Source: Ustilago trichophora (Eukaryota; Basidiomycota; Ustilaginomycetes; Ustilaginales; Ustilaginaceae). From it: 64,000 bases of DNA. The notes under the pieces are model-generated. The model ran no database searches, was not told the origin of the DNA, and saw only the letters and a list, made by a program, of their open reading frames with translations. The stretch lies in assembly GCA_900323505.1 (NCBI GenBank), contig OOIN01000033.1:124001-188000 (forward strand). Direction: 5' to 3'. This document shows, one piece after another, positions 21,201 through 32,400 of the stretch (position 1 is the stretch's first letter; every line of letters starts with the position of its first letter). A program made the position numbers and the translations under genes.

Positions 21201-21436
21201 CGCCTTTGTGAAAGTGGGCGATGCTCGACGGTCGAATCCGTCAGGGGTGCGGCAGAGGTTGAATCTCGACGTCGCTTGCGTCGTCGAGCGCCGCTTTCAT
21301 TTGAACTGGCTGCGTTGGCATCTTGATTGGAGCCATTTTCTGAGGACTGGGGTGAAGCTGCTGGCGAGATAAGACCGGAGGGCCGGTCACGCCTGCTGTT
21401 GGCGTCACGCTGCTGGCGAGACTGCGAATTGCCCAT
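18281..21436 (-). CDS. RING-H2 finger E3 ubiquitin ligase (1051 aa)
   Basis: Single-exon frame of 1051 codons with a RING-H2 finger near the C-terminus (about residues 985-1028): CLVC, then CRHAFHTVC, then CPMC, with the C-H-H-C order of the H2 subclass and the usual W after the sixth ligand (DRW). This recruits an E2 and transfers ubiquitin. The first 700 residues are Ser/Thr/Ala/Gln-rich and look disordered. Two blocks look conserved: about 690-730 (GVPGSFGSFLNHLVCDLM) and about 820-960 (NLSFFRLFRFDP, then SRFMLFVSGGRYPPNHPLL, then a helical region up to the RING). I see no membrane segment. The block before the RING resembles large fungal RING-H2 proteins in the Dsc/Tul1-unrelated group, but I cannot name the substrate or pathway. 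Confidence 0.83.
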   Translation of the reverse strand: MGNSQSRQQRDANSRRDRPSGLISPAASPQSSENGSNQDANAASSNESGARRRKRRRDSTSAAPLTDSTVEHRPLSQRRRTSLHSRPASDSPSRNAPTSFASHRSSTVTADDAMDVDPPQALSLPTTTAATATLPTEAHAQSDLQQRYAAVQSTNDTASAVGHGATPPPQLDALREERERARRQILETLGIMPSATASSQEQEQATAPTANASTSAPLPASGSDAQPVPMSSTIAALLGAMATGRASPDTAAPHPGSGTTPPAPSSHAAPASAATSQSGARQQQQQRPQTARPQPIRIPLQPEMISGTSMVVQGALVARTVPNRPTSSSSHESTQGNAQQASTSETRPSTTTVDSSEAASAGAQNYPGVPGATLEGDNLRGAVTLEEQAVMLSRILGIAAAATAASLLNTSEANNVDPSLLQTSLRRPFERMNQAPADRNERWLADWQQRPHPSASGTQASGGTASGLGNGLRGRLSALSRRVSSTTSSSGPPVPQPNGNTASSATDASGRPDSASDATDTNAAHALTAEEQAARQQEIIAHLLSAAEREAASQRLSRTRTAEQPSTPSAAVETARARSSSFSSSQSQTNTSATQQDAPRSSLSRLVRSTIGSLMHPSRILPTRNSRSDGAQSGSSARDGWPVGNATASGASGSARASSSSEFSLGPNDVAGTLRQVRNGILPDGVPGSFGSFLNHLVCDLMAAVQLMRPSSEVPLERAEAQTTNYFEHAASGEATSGAEVLDGDTAEPAAAAADANSGSDTSQAQSQQAEASTSTSSGEEDVETQARRDRDFQNGNLSFFRLFRFDPVAPSQLVPCIVVGVRSLNVTERFGEDMVAARAPGPGREFNGSRQQTSRPTTLGSTRPTDPLPRQRAQSEGPQASASPADGTAAESNGEELPASRFMLFVSGGRYPPNHPLLTSNPATAGRDLMILLDLLSTIQAMQHKPSTVTQQEIDASDLVKIKGSEVAGLVREGKITENMAERCLVCLEDWKDEDECRVLACRHAFHTVCVDRWMSSSSNTCPMCRRQGVSKDGRRAGEETADSRRAAQG

Positions 21437-22647
21437 TGTGGGAGAGGTGACCGCCGTGAGTGCTTGATTTGCGTCGACGAAGCAGAGTTTGAGCGCTAGC
21501 CCAGCTCCAGGACTGCGACAAGAGTGTGCTTAGCCTGAGAACTCCATACAAGCGGATGCGCGATAGGCTGGTGGAGGTCGTTGCTGACGACAAGTTGGCG
21601 AACAAGAGCGAACCCAACGCTGAGAGAATGAGTTTTGCCCTTTGTCGTAAATTTCAGATCCTAGCCCGACCGAAAGGCGACTTGCGCTTTCGACACTTTG
21701 ACCGAGCGTCTGTTGAATTTGCCTCGCAAGGCCGGTCAGAGTGCCTCGGTGGTTGTACACAAGGCAAGCAGGAAGCGGTCTCTACGATGATGCTGGCCTT
21801 GACCAAGTAGTGAGAGTGGTCTTGATAGTAGAGATGATGGTATGGAATGAGGAGGGAAAAGAAAGATGGTCGTGTGAAATGAATAACCGCAACTTTGGGT
21901 CAGAGGTCACACGCAGCAGAACTGAGCCAACCGAGTCGGTCTTCCTGCTTCGATGACGAGAGCAGACAGTGTTTGATATCAGCACAGTTGGATTCGCCGA
22001 GCGACTCTCTTTTCGAAATCGGATTATTGTTAGACCCTGCAGATCAACAAAATTGAAGAAATAAAATGAAGTGGAGGTGTGTTTGCCACATCAACCGGCG
22101 GTGATCTATTGTCGGTACAGTATGCAGCCGCGTGAGATGGTCAAAGGTCAATCCTAAGCACAAAGCGGTCTCGATAGATAGTGAACGGCTAATCGGAGGC
22201 TTTTTTGTCTGCGTCCTTCGGTCTTCTCCGAAGAGAGATGACTTTGTTGTACAATACTGTACAGTACAGTACAGTACAGTACAGTACAGTACCTTTGCGA
22301 CGCGGTCTGTGTCAGAGAGAATTGACCGATTTCACACCGCAAAAGGGATGCCTGGAAATTGCAAAACGGCATCAACTGCCCTATCACAAAAGAGTATGTA
22401 CAGCTGGACCCTCGTTGCGCAGCCCAACAATACCAACAGTATCCGTCCTCTGCTGTATTTGCATCCTTCTCTCCACCACCACACATACAATCTCCTCGCT
22501 GGTAATTCACAAGCGCGCAAGAGGGCGCACCTTGTCTGCTTAGACTGCATATTCTTGTATCTCAACAGGAAAGGTGGCAGGCAAAGCTCTTTGTTCGTAC
22601 GCTCGCTCTATCTCTCTCATCATCGCCGCGACCAGCGATAAGGCGCA
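21437..22647. promoter_or_regulatory. Divergent promoter region, RING ligase / paladin-like
   Basis: About 1.2 kb between divergent start codons. The most visible element is a perfect ACAGT tandem repeat at 22255-22292. I see no gene. Confidence 0.5.
22255..22292. repeat. (ACAGT)n tandem repeat with TACTGTACAGTA dyad
   Basis: Six perfect ACAGT units (22261-22290) preceded by TACTGT, so the left end forms the palindrome TACTGTACAGTA. It lies about 360 bases upstream of the paladin-like start codon. Confidence 0.92.
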
Positions 22648-25600
22648 ATGACATCCACGCCTATCCCTAGTGCACCTGCTCGACACGACTCGGCAGCCAG
22701 TCTTAGCGATATTCAAGATGTACCGGCGCTCGCATCGCCTTTGCCAGCACCACAGCAATCCGTGCCCCAATCACGAGCCGGCATCCGTGTAGCCTCACAA
22801 ACCTCTCTTCCCCATCCTGCAACAGGCTCGGGCACTCTGCCATCCTCATCGAGTCGTGCCAAACCAAATCTCTTGGGATCGGATGGCTTCGGAAAGCTGG
22901 GCGCTCAACTATGGGCACAGCGCGAGGACAGTGTGGTCCGCAACCGACAGGGAAGCGTTCTCAACCGAGGCTTAATCCTCAAGACCGATCATTTTGCTGG
23001 TGGCGCACGTCATGCTCATCTCAACCTTCACCTCCAAGGCGCCCCTAACTTCCGCAAGGCAGACTGCTCTCTCGAAGTCTATGGTGTCGCCCAGCCCACC
23101 ATCACCGGTCTCAAGACCATTCTCTCTGTGCTCAACGCTCGACCCACCAAAGACACAAGCGGCTCGCAGAGTTTCGATTCACGACTATCCAGCTTGGGTT
23201 CGGCTGGGGCACCTTCCAGCTCTTCTCCGCAGTCTGCCTCTCCTTTGGCGTCACCATCTCTTGCTCAAGCCCATGATACAACCACCGACAAACAAAAGTC
23301 GTCTTCGCGTTCCGAAAAGGCCCGCAGATGTGTATGGGTCTGCACCAGAGAAGAGCCCGTCATCTACGTAGGAGGCAGACCTTTTGTCCTGCGAGAGGCC
23401 GAGCGACCCGTCAGCACCCTCGAGCTCAGCATCCGTGCAGACAACCTCGAAGCCATCGAGTCACGTCTCAAGCAAGACATTCTCCGCGAGTCGGCCAAAT
23501 ACGATGGCCTCCTCATGGTCCACGAGGAGACTGCTACGGGTCAGATCGAGCCCACCTGGATCGCTGTTGATGAAGCTTCCGTACACACAGTCCGCGAGGT
23601 ATGGGACCGCGTCAAGGCTGAAGGCTGGAGGGTCGACTACCACCGTATCCCCATTGCCGAGGACCAAGCCATCGAGAACAACTATCTCGATGCTTACACC
23701 CAAGTCATCAAGGATCTAGATCCGACCGAAACGAGCCTCGTAGCCAACTGCGGTATTGGCTTCACCCGAACCACCTTTGCTATGGTGGCTGCTGTCATCT
23801 TGCGCAGAAAGCAAATGCTCCTGCTCGGCTACCAAGACCCCTTCGCCCCTCTATCGGAACAGCAAAAGTCACCCTTACAGACTCCAGTGAATGGTACCCC
23901 CCACTCGGGTGTCGCTCGTTCGCTAAGGCAGGCCAGTGAGCAACAAGCCCAGAACTTGTCACTTCTGCGACTCATCCGTGTCCTCAACGTCAGCCTGTCG
24001 ACCCGCGACTCGCAATCTACCATCGAGATCCTCCTCTCCAATCCTGCCTTGCTCGAATCTCTCCGCAAGGCCAATTCGGGTGACTACGGTGTCATTCGAC
24101 AGCTGGCTGGTCTTCTCGACGAGGGTCTCGAGAATAAGGCCGTTGTCGACGTCGCCATCGACTGTTGTGCTCATGTCACCAACTTGCGTGAGACCATCCT
24201 CTCTTCGAGAATTCGGTACTCGACCGATGCTCTGGATGAGGCGCAGGCCGCCTTGCATCTCGAGAAGGCAGCCAAATCGCTCGAAAAGTACTTTTTCCTC
24301 GTCGCATTCGCCAGCTACGTCAACGCCAGTAAGACCGCCACCTTCCAGCACAGATTCGCCAACTGGCTCAAGAACCGCGCCGAGATCTGGCGTGGTATCC
24401 AGCTCATCCGATCCAAGGGTCGACGTTTGTACTTCTTCGACCCCGTCGGTGACCTTCGCATTCTTAGCGGTGGCAAAGCCGGTGAGCTTGTCGCCACCTC
24501 TGAGAAGCTGCAGACCCGATTCGGCGAAGTCTCGGGTCAAGGTGCGCAGGTGCCTGGCGACGAGTTTGCCGACTATGTGATTCGCAACCGAGCTGGTATC
24601 GTTTTGCGTCCCTTCACCCTGCTCAAGTGCGATATTTGGCGCAAGTTCATCGAAAGGAACTCGGGCCTGCCCATTCGTGGCACTGTCAACTTCCGTCGCA
24701 TCCCCGGCAGCAACATCTTTGCCACGGGTCAACCCACCGTCGATGGTATTCGTAACGTCGTCGCTGCTTTGCAAGAGCACTATGCTTCCAAGACCGATGC
24801 ATCGAGCTACCCCACCCGCACAGTCACTTGGATTAACCTTCGTGAGGAGCCTATCGTCTACGTCAATGGCAAGCCATACTGTCTCCGTCAAAAGGGCATG
24901 TCACTTCGCAACATCAAAGCGTACAGCGGTATCAACTGGGACCGTCTTTTGTTGCTCGAAGACAGGCTGAAGAACGATGTTGTCAATGAGCTGGAGTCTG
25001 GCGAAGGCCGGCTTCTGTTGCATACCGAAACGTCGGATGGCACCGTCATTCCTATCTGGGAAGAGGCCAACCCATCGGACGTGGATACCGTCCAGGAGAT
25101 CATGACCAACATTGGCACAGACTTTAAGGACAAGGTTCAGCTGCGCTTCCGAAGAATTCCCATGACCGCAGAGAAGCCGCCCGACTTTTCGGACATCAGC
25201 GAGCTCCTCTCCACCGTGCTGCAGGCCAACGTGGAGAGACAGCCCATCGTGCTTAACTGTCAGCTCGGAAGAGGTCGCAGTACCATGACGGCCGTTCTCA
25301 TCCTGATGATTGCCCGATGGCTCAAGCAGGGTCAAAGCAAGCTCCCCGAATCGAAGCTGCAGGAGGTGCGCGACGACGATCAGAATGATTCGAGAGGTAC
25401 TGCAGATGAAGACAACTCGGACGGTCTTCGATTCTCGCCTTCGGCTCAAGACAGCGGCTCTGCAACGCCTTACGCACGTGAGACCGTCAACGCCGACCTG
25501 CTCGACGATACGGCCGATTCACGATCTAGGGACGGCAGTCACCCACCCAAGCGAGCCCCTCTCAGTTACCACGTCATCAACAGTCTCCTCCGCGTTATCC

Positions 25601-26870
25601 CCAAAGGTCTTGAAGTCAAGAAGATGGTCGACGACTGCATCGACCAATGTGCCACCGTCACCAACCTTCGCGAAGCCATCGAAGAAGCGCGTCTCGCCGC
25701 CGAAGACACCGAAGACGAAGCTTTGCGCAAAAAACGTATCCAGAGTGCCATCCACAATCTCCGCCGCTACTTTCTGCTCATCGTCTTCCAATCCTACCTC
25801 ACGCAAACCCGGCCTGATTTGCTCGAGGCTGCACCTAGCTTCCGTTCGTTCGTCACGCGCCAGCCGGTGTTCGAGACGATCGCAAAGGAGTTTGACAAGA
25901 TCGACATTTCTACCATCATGCCGCTGCAAAAAGTGGACGCGAGCGATGGAATGGCATTGTCGGATGAGGTGCAGGAGGTCGTTTCGCACCGTAGTGGAAG
26001 CATTCTGTCGGCGTACACGATGCTCAAGTCTGACTTCTTTAGTGGGATCTTGAAGCTGGGTCTGCCGGAACGCATTGATGGGATGCCAAACTTGCGTGGT
26101 GTTCCGCTCTTGTTGACGCCACCGACGAGTCAGGCGAATGCAACGAATCAGCCGTCGACGCCGATGACTCCCAGAACGCCTTTGGTGAGCCATGGACGGG
26201 AGACGTGGGGTTCGGGTATGCCGACTGTAGACGGTCTACGTCGAGGCTTGACTCGGATGGGTGCTTCTCCGAACGGACCGGCAAAGGTGGTGTGGACCTC
26301 GTTGCGAGAAGAACCAGTGCTGTACGTCAATGGACGACCCCACGTGCTGCGTCTTGCCGATCAACCCATTACCAACATCGAAGCCACTGGAGTCACCACC
26401 GACGTTGTTGAAGGTATGGAACTGGCGCTGAAGAACGACATGCTCAAAGAAGCCGCTGAGCGCGGTGGACGTGTGCTATTGCACGACGAGACGGAAATCC
26501 GCCAAGGCGAATTCGACATTATCCCCGTCTGGGAGACGGTCAAGGAAGGAGACGTATTGACTCCCAGGGAGGTGTACGAGTTGGTTCAGCGCGAAGGGTA
26601 TAAGGTGGACTATGCTCGATTGGCGATTACGGATGAGCAAGCGCCAGTGCCTGCGGTGTTTTCGCAGTTGGAGGAGCGCGTGATTACGGCATTGCAGACG
26701 GGATCTGCGTGCGTCTTCAACTGTCAAATGGGTCGAGGGCGCACGACTACGGGTATGGTGATCGCTTCTCTGGTCTCGACTGTTTGGCATTACGGTGATC
26801 AGCTGGTGTCGAGTTATGAAATGTCTGGATCCATCATCTTGCCTACGTCTACATCTACCGATGATGCCAT

Positions 26871-26901
<31 letters not shown>

Positions 26902-27507
26902 ATCACCCTCAATGACGAGGATGCAGCATTTGGTCAGCCCAAAGACAACCTTGACAATCGCGAGGACGATCTCTGGCTTCAGGGAGAATGGCGAACGATC
27001 TTGCAGCTTGTAGGAGTCTTATCCCATGGAAAGCTGGCCAAGAAGTTGACCGATCGAGCCATTGACCGTATGGAAGCGGTGCAAAACCTTCGCAAAGCGA
27101 TCTACGATTCCAAGTTGCGTGCCGACAATGCAGAGTTTGGAACGAAAAAGCATAAACATCTCACGACGGTTTTCACAAACTATCTTCAGAGGTATGGATA
27201 TCTGATCACCTTTGCGAATTATCTGTTGGAAAAGAGCGAGGCGGATGGATTTATCCCCCTGTTGCCGGCGTTAGGTGGTGGTGGACCGGCAATCCCGATC
27301 GATTCGGCGATTGGGGAGGATAACAATGTGACAGCAGCAGCAGCGGCAGCAGCAAGGGGCAGGTCGGAAAGCGTCAGCTCGCAAATGTCTAGCTCGACCG
27401 CATTTACCAGTTATCATGCAGAGGGGAGAAAGTTCCCTTCTTTCCTGGGTTGGTTGCAACCTAGAAGGGAAATTGGAAATATTTTAGGTAGGGATAAGCT
27501 AGAGTAA
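22648..27507 (+). CDS. Paladin-like protein with three phosphatase repeats (1619 aa)
   Basis: Single-exon frame of 1619 codons made of three copies of a dual-specificity/phytase-like phosphatase unit. Each has a front segment with R-EEP-(I/V/L)-YV-G-P--LR (near 235, 735 and 1215) and a P-loop CX5R motif: CGIGFTR with Cys368, CQLGRGR with Cys871, CQMGRGR with Cys1359. Each is followed by a helical region containing NLR-(A/E/T)I. All three P-loops keep both Cys and Arg, but no Asp general acid can be placed with confidence. Animal paladin (PALD1) has two such units and is linked to phosphoinositide handling; fungal members often have three. Substrate here is unknown, with phosphoinositide or inositol phosphate the reasonable guess. 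The start is the first Met, after an open promoter region. The C-terminus has a short Ala run and a Ser-rich tail. Confidence 0.88.
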
Positions 27508-27853
27508 AATTGATGCCAGATATGATGCTTCTTCCTTCTTTTTGATAGACTGTTGCAATCCGATAGATGCACAGTAGACAACTGTGGACGGATCCAGATG
27601 TGGATGTTTGGGTATGTGTCTGGTCGAGAGGTTGCGATGATTGGTTGAGGGACGACACTCGGTTTCAAGGACAAAGTAAGTTGAGGTATGTGGTTTCAAC
27701 ACATCGCAGCATCAGCAGCCACAAGGTTGGCAAAAAAAAAGGTGATGAATCGACATGAAAAGTGATTAAATGAGAGCGGTATATTGCTCCGAAACATATC
27801 TACAAACAGTATATATCTCTTCTTGCTCTTGTTAATTTGTCTTGTTGATATGG
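27508..27853. other. Intergenic region between convergent genes
   Basis: About 350 bases between the paladin-like stop and the HIS1 stop; it must hold both 3' ends. It is AT-richer than its surroundings and shows no coding signal. Confidence 0.5.
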
Positions 27854-28831
27854 CTAGACACGGCAATTGTTAATGCCAACAATCAAGATATCGCTAGCAC
27901 CGATTTTTTCCAACTTGTCCATGATGGTTGCAACCTGAGCTTTGAGTACCATACTGCTAACTGCGTTCCAATCTTTTTCTTCCAATGGACTGACCGTAGC
28001 GGCTCTTCTACCGGGAGTGATTTCTAGAGCCTGTTGAAGGTCTTTCTTCTGAACATTGTACTGACACAAGACGTATTTCGATGCTGCAATAACGCCACGA
28101 ATTCTAGCCGTGATCAAGGTGATGAGATCCGTGTTGGATCTTGGGTGAGGGGTTGAAGGTTTGATGAGGACGGCTTGAGAGGTGAGGAGTTGGGAAATGT
28201 TTGTCAACCCGCAGGCGCGCATGGTTTCACCTGATTCTACCAGATCTACGATACCATCTGCCAATCCAAGGGCACATGCGGCTTCCACAGATCCTCCAAC
28301 GTACTCGATTTGAGTCTTGAGAACTTGCCCATCTTTCAGCTGACCAGAAGCTTGACGTTGGGCAGTAACTTTGGCATCGAGTTCCGAGAAAAACTTTCCA
28401 GCAAGATAGTCAAACGAAGTAGCCACCTTTTTACCTACCAAATCTTCAACACTGCTAATTCCTTTACCAGAGTTAGCAGGCAAGATAGGGTCGGGGATCT
28501 GGACATCGAGAGAACATTTTCCAAAGCCAAGTTGAAGCTCTTCGCTGATAAGAGAAGAGACTTTTTCTCCTGCTTCCGCAACCATATCCTGCCCAGTAAT
28601 GCCGAGATCTACGTTTCCTTCACCGACGAATCGGGGGATATCGGCGGCAGGAAGGAAAACAAGAGCAATGGGTAGATTCTGAACAAGAGCAACATCAAGT
28701 CGATGTTGACGTTTGAATTGGATATCGGCACCAGAGAGGATCTCGAGACATTTCTCATAGAGTCGTCCCTTTTTAGGAATGGCGAAAAGAAGTCGCCCAT
28801 TGAGGTTTTCTGCACTGAGAAGGTTCGACAT
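27854..28831 (-). CDS. HIS1: ATP phosphoribosyltransferase, first step of histidine synthesis (325 aa)
   Basis: Catalyses condensation of ATP with PRPP to phosphoribosyl-ATP, the committed and feedback-inhibited step of histidine biosynthesis, in the cytosol. The protein shows the HisG fold signature: LLFAIPKKGRLYEKCLEIL at the start, LVFLPAADIPRFVGEGNVDLGITG, and the PRPP loop region EAACALGLADGIVDLVESGETMRA. The long form carries the C-terminal regulatory domain (about 225-325), which binds histidine in related enzymes. Length is close to yeast His1 (297). I start at Met 28831 (MSNLLSAENLNGRLLFAI). The frame remains open for another 130 codons upstream, but those residues are not HisG-like. 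A TGACTC core, as bound by Gcn4/CPC1, lies about 230 bases upstream, which fits general amino-acid control but could be chance. Confidence 0.96.
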   Translation of the reverse strand: MSNLLSAENLNGRLLFAIPKKGRLYEKCLEILSGADIQFKRQHRLDVALVQNLPIALVFLPAADIPRFVGEGNVDLGITGQDMVAEAGEKVSSLISEELQLGFGKCSLDVQIPDPILPANSGKGISSVEDLVGKKVATSFDYLAGKFFSELDAKVTAQRQASGQLKDGQVLKTQIEYVGGSVEAACALGLADGIVDLVESGETMRACGLTNISQLLTSQAVLIKPSTPHPRSNTDLITLITARIRGVIAASKYVLCQYNVQKKDLQQALEITPGRRAATVSPLEEKDWNAVSSMVLKAQVATIMDKLEKIGASDILIVGINNCRV

Positions 28832-29463
28832 GGTTGCAACCGATGGGATGTGTTTTGTGTCAAGTAACGCTTCGGAGGTGAGAGTGATTTGCCGGAGCTG
28901 AATGCTGAATCCAAAAAAAAAGGTATGTGATCGTGGGTATGAGCGATGTAGGATGCGAAAAAGGAAGGTGACAAGATCCAAACAAGTAGTGATCAACGAG
29001 ATGAGGTGAGTGGGATGATGAGAGATAGATGTAAGATCAAAAATCCGCAACCCAACAAGATGACTCTTCCTCGCTGCTGTTTCTGCAATGCATCCGAAGA
29101 TCCGCCGCCTTTTTTTTTCGTTTTCTTCGCAATTCTTCTCAAAATATCGAATCGGGCAGATTTGCAATTTCACCGTCACTGTACATCGGCTACCCCGAGA
29201 GTCGTTGAAATCACTGCAGCATATCACAACGCAGTAGCGCGCGCACGTGCTTTCTCACACTCAATTTGCCCGTGTGGCTCGGCCAACTCCGACAACTTGC
29301 CAAAAATGCTTAGCCGGAACTCAAATTTACCAATCCAGAAAGAAAGCTCATACACAAGCATTGGTTTGTTGCTGGACATCTGTTTGATCTTGTCTATTTG
29401 TGCGATAGGTAAAAAGATATGTGTTGGAAGAACTTTGACAGGGAAAAAGTGTGAAAGGTGGCT
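28832..29463. promoter_or_regulatory. HIS1 upstream region
   Basis: About 630 bases between the ZRG17-like stop and the HIS1 start, both on the minus strand. It should hold the HIS1 promoter. A TGACTC hexamer lies at 29061-29066 on the + strand. Open frames here are extensions of HIS1 or shadows. Confidence 0.45.
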
Positions 29464-32400
29464 CTAGTGGTGATGATGGTGGCCTTGGTTGTGGCCATGG
29501 CTGTGATCGTGGAAAGAGGCAGCGTGACCGTGACCATGACCGTGTCCATGATGGTCGTGGCTGTGATGAATGTGATCGTGGTGCCCATGATCATGACTAT
29601 GTCCATGTCCATGTCCACAGCCACCGCCGAAGCTATGCTGGGCACCATCCTCCTCATGCCCCTCTCTCTTCACACAAACCGTCAACTCACCCGCTCTCTG
29701 CGTTCCCCTGAGCATCTCTCCCGCCATCAGTCCCCTCCCTGCCCCGACACTCGGTGCCAACTTCTCCCAGACCCATTTGGTCATTTCAAAGCAATCCTCA
29801 TCCGTTGCCTCTGCCCTCAAAAACACCGTCACCGAAGCCACCAACGATGCTGTCTTGCTACCAAAGTGCATGCCCCTTCCAGACGCCCCACCACCGGAAA
29901 GCATACCGGATCCACGATCAGCCTGTACAAGAGCCGAAGTGGGAGGTGTGAGCTGCCACAGATTCGGTGGGGGTACGTAGGATATGAGGGGATGCTGTTC
30001 TACCAGCTTCAGCGCCCGTTTGAGCTGCTGTTTATTAGGCGAGCTTTCGGGAGGGGCGGTTTGGAGCAAAACTTTGCCCAGTGCAACAGAGGCCGGGTAA
30101 GCGACGTAAAACATGGAAACAGATTCTAGGCCCGCCAGCACCTTATCCAACGCAGCAACTTGAATCGAGGGCATGGTGAGACCTGCAAACAGTAGCGCCG
30201 AGCTAAAGAAGAGTACCGTCAAGCTGAAAGGATTCGCCAGCAACGCCAGTAGTGGAGACGCTAGCTCAGAGGGGCGCATCAATACCGATCCACTGCGTCC
30301 GTGACGTGGCCCGCCAGGAGCCCCACCAGAGGCAGCGGTGCTAATCCCACACGCCGCTACCAACCGGGCGTGGTTTCCCATGACAATGTTGGAAAACACA
30401 CACGCGGCGAGGGACAGAGCTAGCAAGAGGTTGGGCATGAGAATGCCCACCGGATGCTCTGCGTGGGCGTGAGAGTGGTCGTGGCCCGAGGCTGATTCCA
30501 CCAGTCCTCCTTCTGCCCCGATGACATTGCTGCTACCGCCTCCTTCGAGGAGAGCATGTTCAACAGACTCTTTGAGCACGTAAACGCTTGCAAAGAGCAA
30601 ATAGATGGTTTGAACGAAATGAAGCAGCGTCGAAACGCGATGCATTCCATAGGGGCGTTTCATGGTTGTACCCTCGGTCTTGCCGCTTCGTCTTCGCTGA
30701 TCACTGGCGTGCTGCTCCCATTCAAGTGCCCAATCGGACAAGGCACTGCTCAGAATTCCCATAGCGTCAAAGACGACAAGATAACCGAGTCCCGTCGCAG
30801 AGAGTGAATCCACTTCTTGTCCCGCCATCCAGAGTGCTGCACCTAGACCGAAATGCGAAATACCGAATAGAAGGAGTGGACGCGAGGCTTGCGGAATATG
30901 GCCGAGGGCAGAGACTGTGCGTACGTGAAGGGAGCGGCGGTGTTTGTGACCATGACTGTGAATGTGGCTGTGGTTGGAGTCGTGGTTGTGACTGTGTGAA
31001 TGGTTGTGTGAATGGTGATGGTCGTCAAAGGGTGCACTATAGGATACATCCGAGTTCCACGAAGTTGAAGAGGTTGATCTTTCCATCCCATGACCACCGT
31101 TCTGCTTGTTGGCCGCAATCGGGCTCAATCCAGAATCCAACATGGCGACACTATGACGATGATGATGACCCCTTCTGCTCTTTGTAGGGCTTGGGCTGAG
31201 ATCGCCGCCCAGATGATGATCGGGAGCACCCAGCTTGCTGTGACTGTTTTTGTTGTTGTCGTTGGTGGTGGTGTTCTGATTCGCCGTGAGTGCTGCAAAG
31301 CTAGCCGAACGTGGGGAAAGCGTACTGGCGTCGGTGCTGACGGTAATCTGCGGTCGATTACCGCTGTTGCCACGGCGGTGCACTTTTGAGTCGCTGCTGC
31401 TGGTGTTCGTGCCCGTAGCCGAGGATGTGGAAGCAGCGCTTGCGGGTGGGACATCCTGGCGCTGAGGCTGCTGTTGTTCGAAATGCTCGCGCGCTTTGAC
31501 TGCGTCAGATTCGGCTTCGGCTTCGGTACCGGGACGAGGAAAGAAGACGCTAAGGTTGCGACTGTGGATGTGAGAGTGTCGTCGCGAATGCTCTCGTCGC
31601 TCGGCAAGGGTCATTTTGGAGAAATCGACCGAGGAGGCGGAGAGTCCTGTGCCATTGACGCCTGCGGGTCCATCGAGATCTGTGATGCTGTCCATGCCTT
31701 CATAGAGGGCTTCGTCCTCGACACTGTTCTGCTCGAGGGCAGCGTTGTGCTTGTGAACGTGTTCCGCTGCTTCTTTCGGGTCCTGCGTTGGTGGGGAAAC
31801 GGGAACTGCAGAGGTTTCCTCCTGAGATGTGCTCATGGTGACGGCTGTGGCGGGGGCCTCTGGGGCAGATGTTTCTTCGATATTGATAGGTGAAGTGGCA
31901 CGTGAGGATTGTGAGGATTTATCTGCGACCTGAGGAAGCGGCAGGGGAGGCTCGGGCAACGATCGGATCGAAGAATTCGAGGCCTTGTTCACAGGTGGTC
32001 TGAGTGTAGAAGGATAAGACCCACTTGCCAGCCTGATAGATGGAGACCTGGAGGACGTAGCCCCTGAACTGCTGCTTAAACTTCGAGGCCTCGGCGGGGT
32101 AGCAGTCAACGTCGTCGGATCCGAGTTACTAGGTAGCAAGAACGAGTTACGTTTCTGCAAAGCCGGCGTATGTGGAACGTCGAGACTCTGAGACTGCTGC
32201 TGATTCGACGTCGTTGCAAACAGCTCCGAAGCGCAATAGGTAGGTGATGAAGGGCGAGAAGTCGACAAGGGAGGGCGAAGATGCAAAGCAGAAGAAACGG
32301 TGTCTTGTCGAACTTCGTATTCCTTGGTGATGGATTTGACGGAGCGTTTGTGAGAAAGCACCGATGAGCTTCTCTTGCTGTTGTTGCTGAGGGGTAGGTC

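Noticed and set aside
29728..29860. Unusual His-rich repeat region as a possible frameshift or assembly error in the ZRG17-like C-terminus
   Set aside because: His-rich loops and tails are normal in CDF proteins, and the reading frame is continuous through the conserved C-terminal domain up to the stop.
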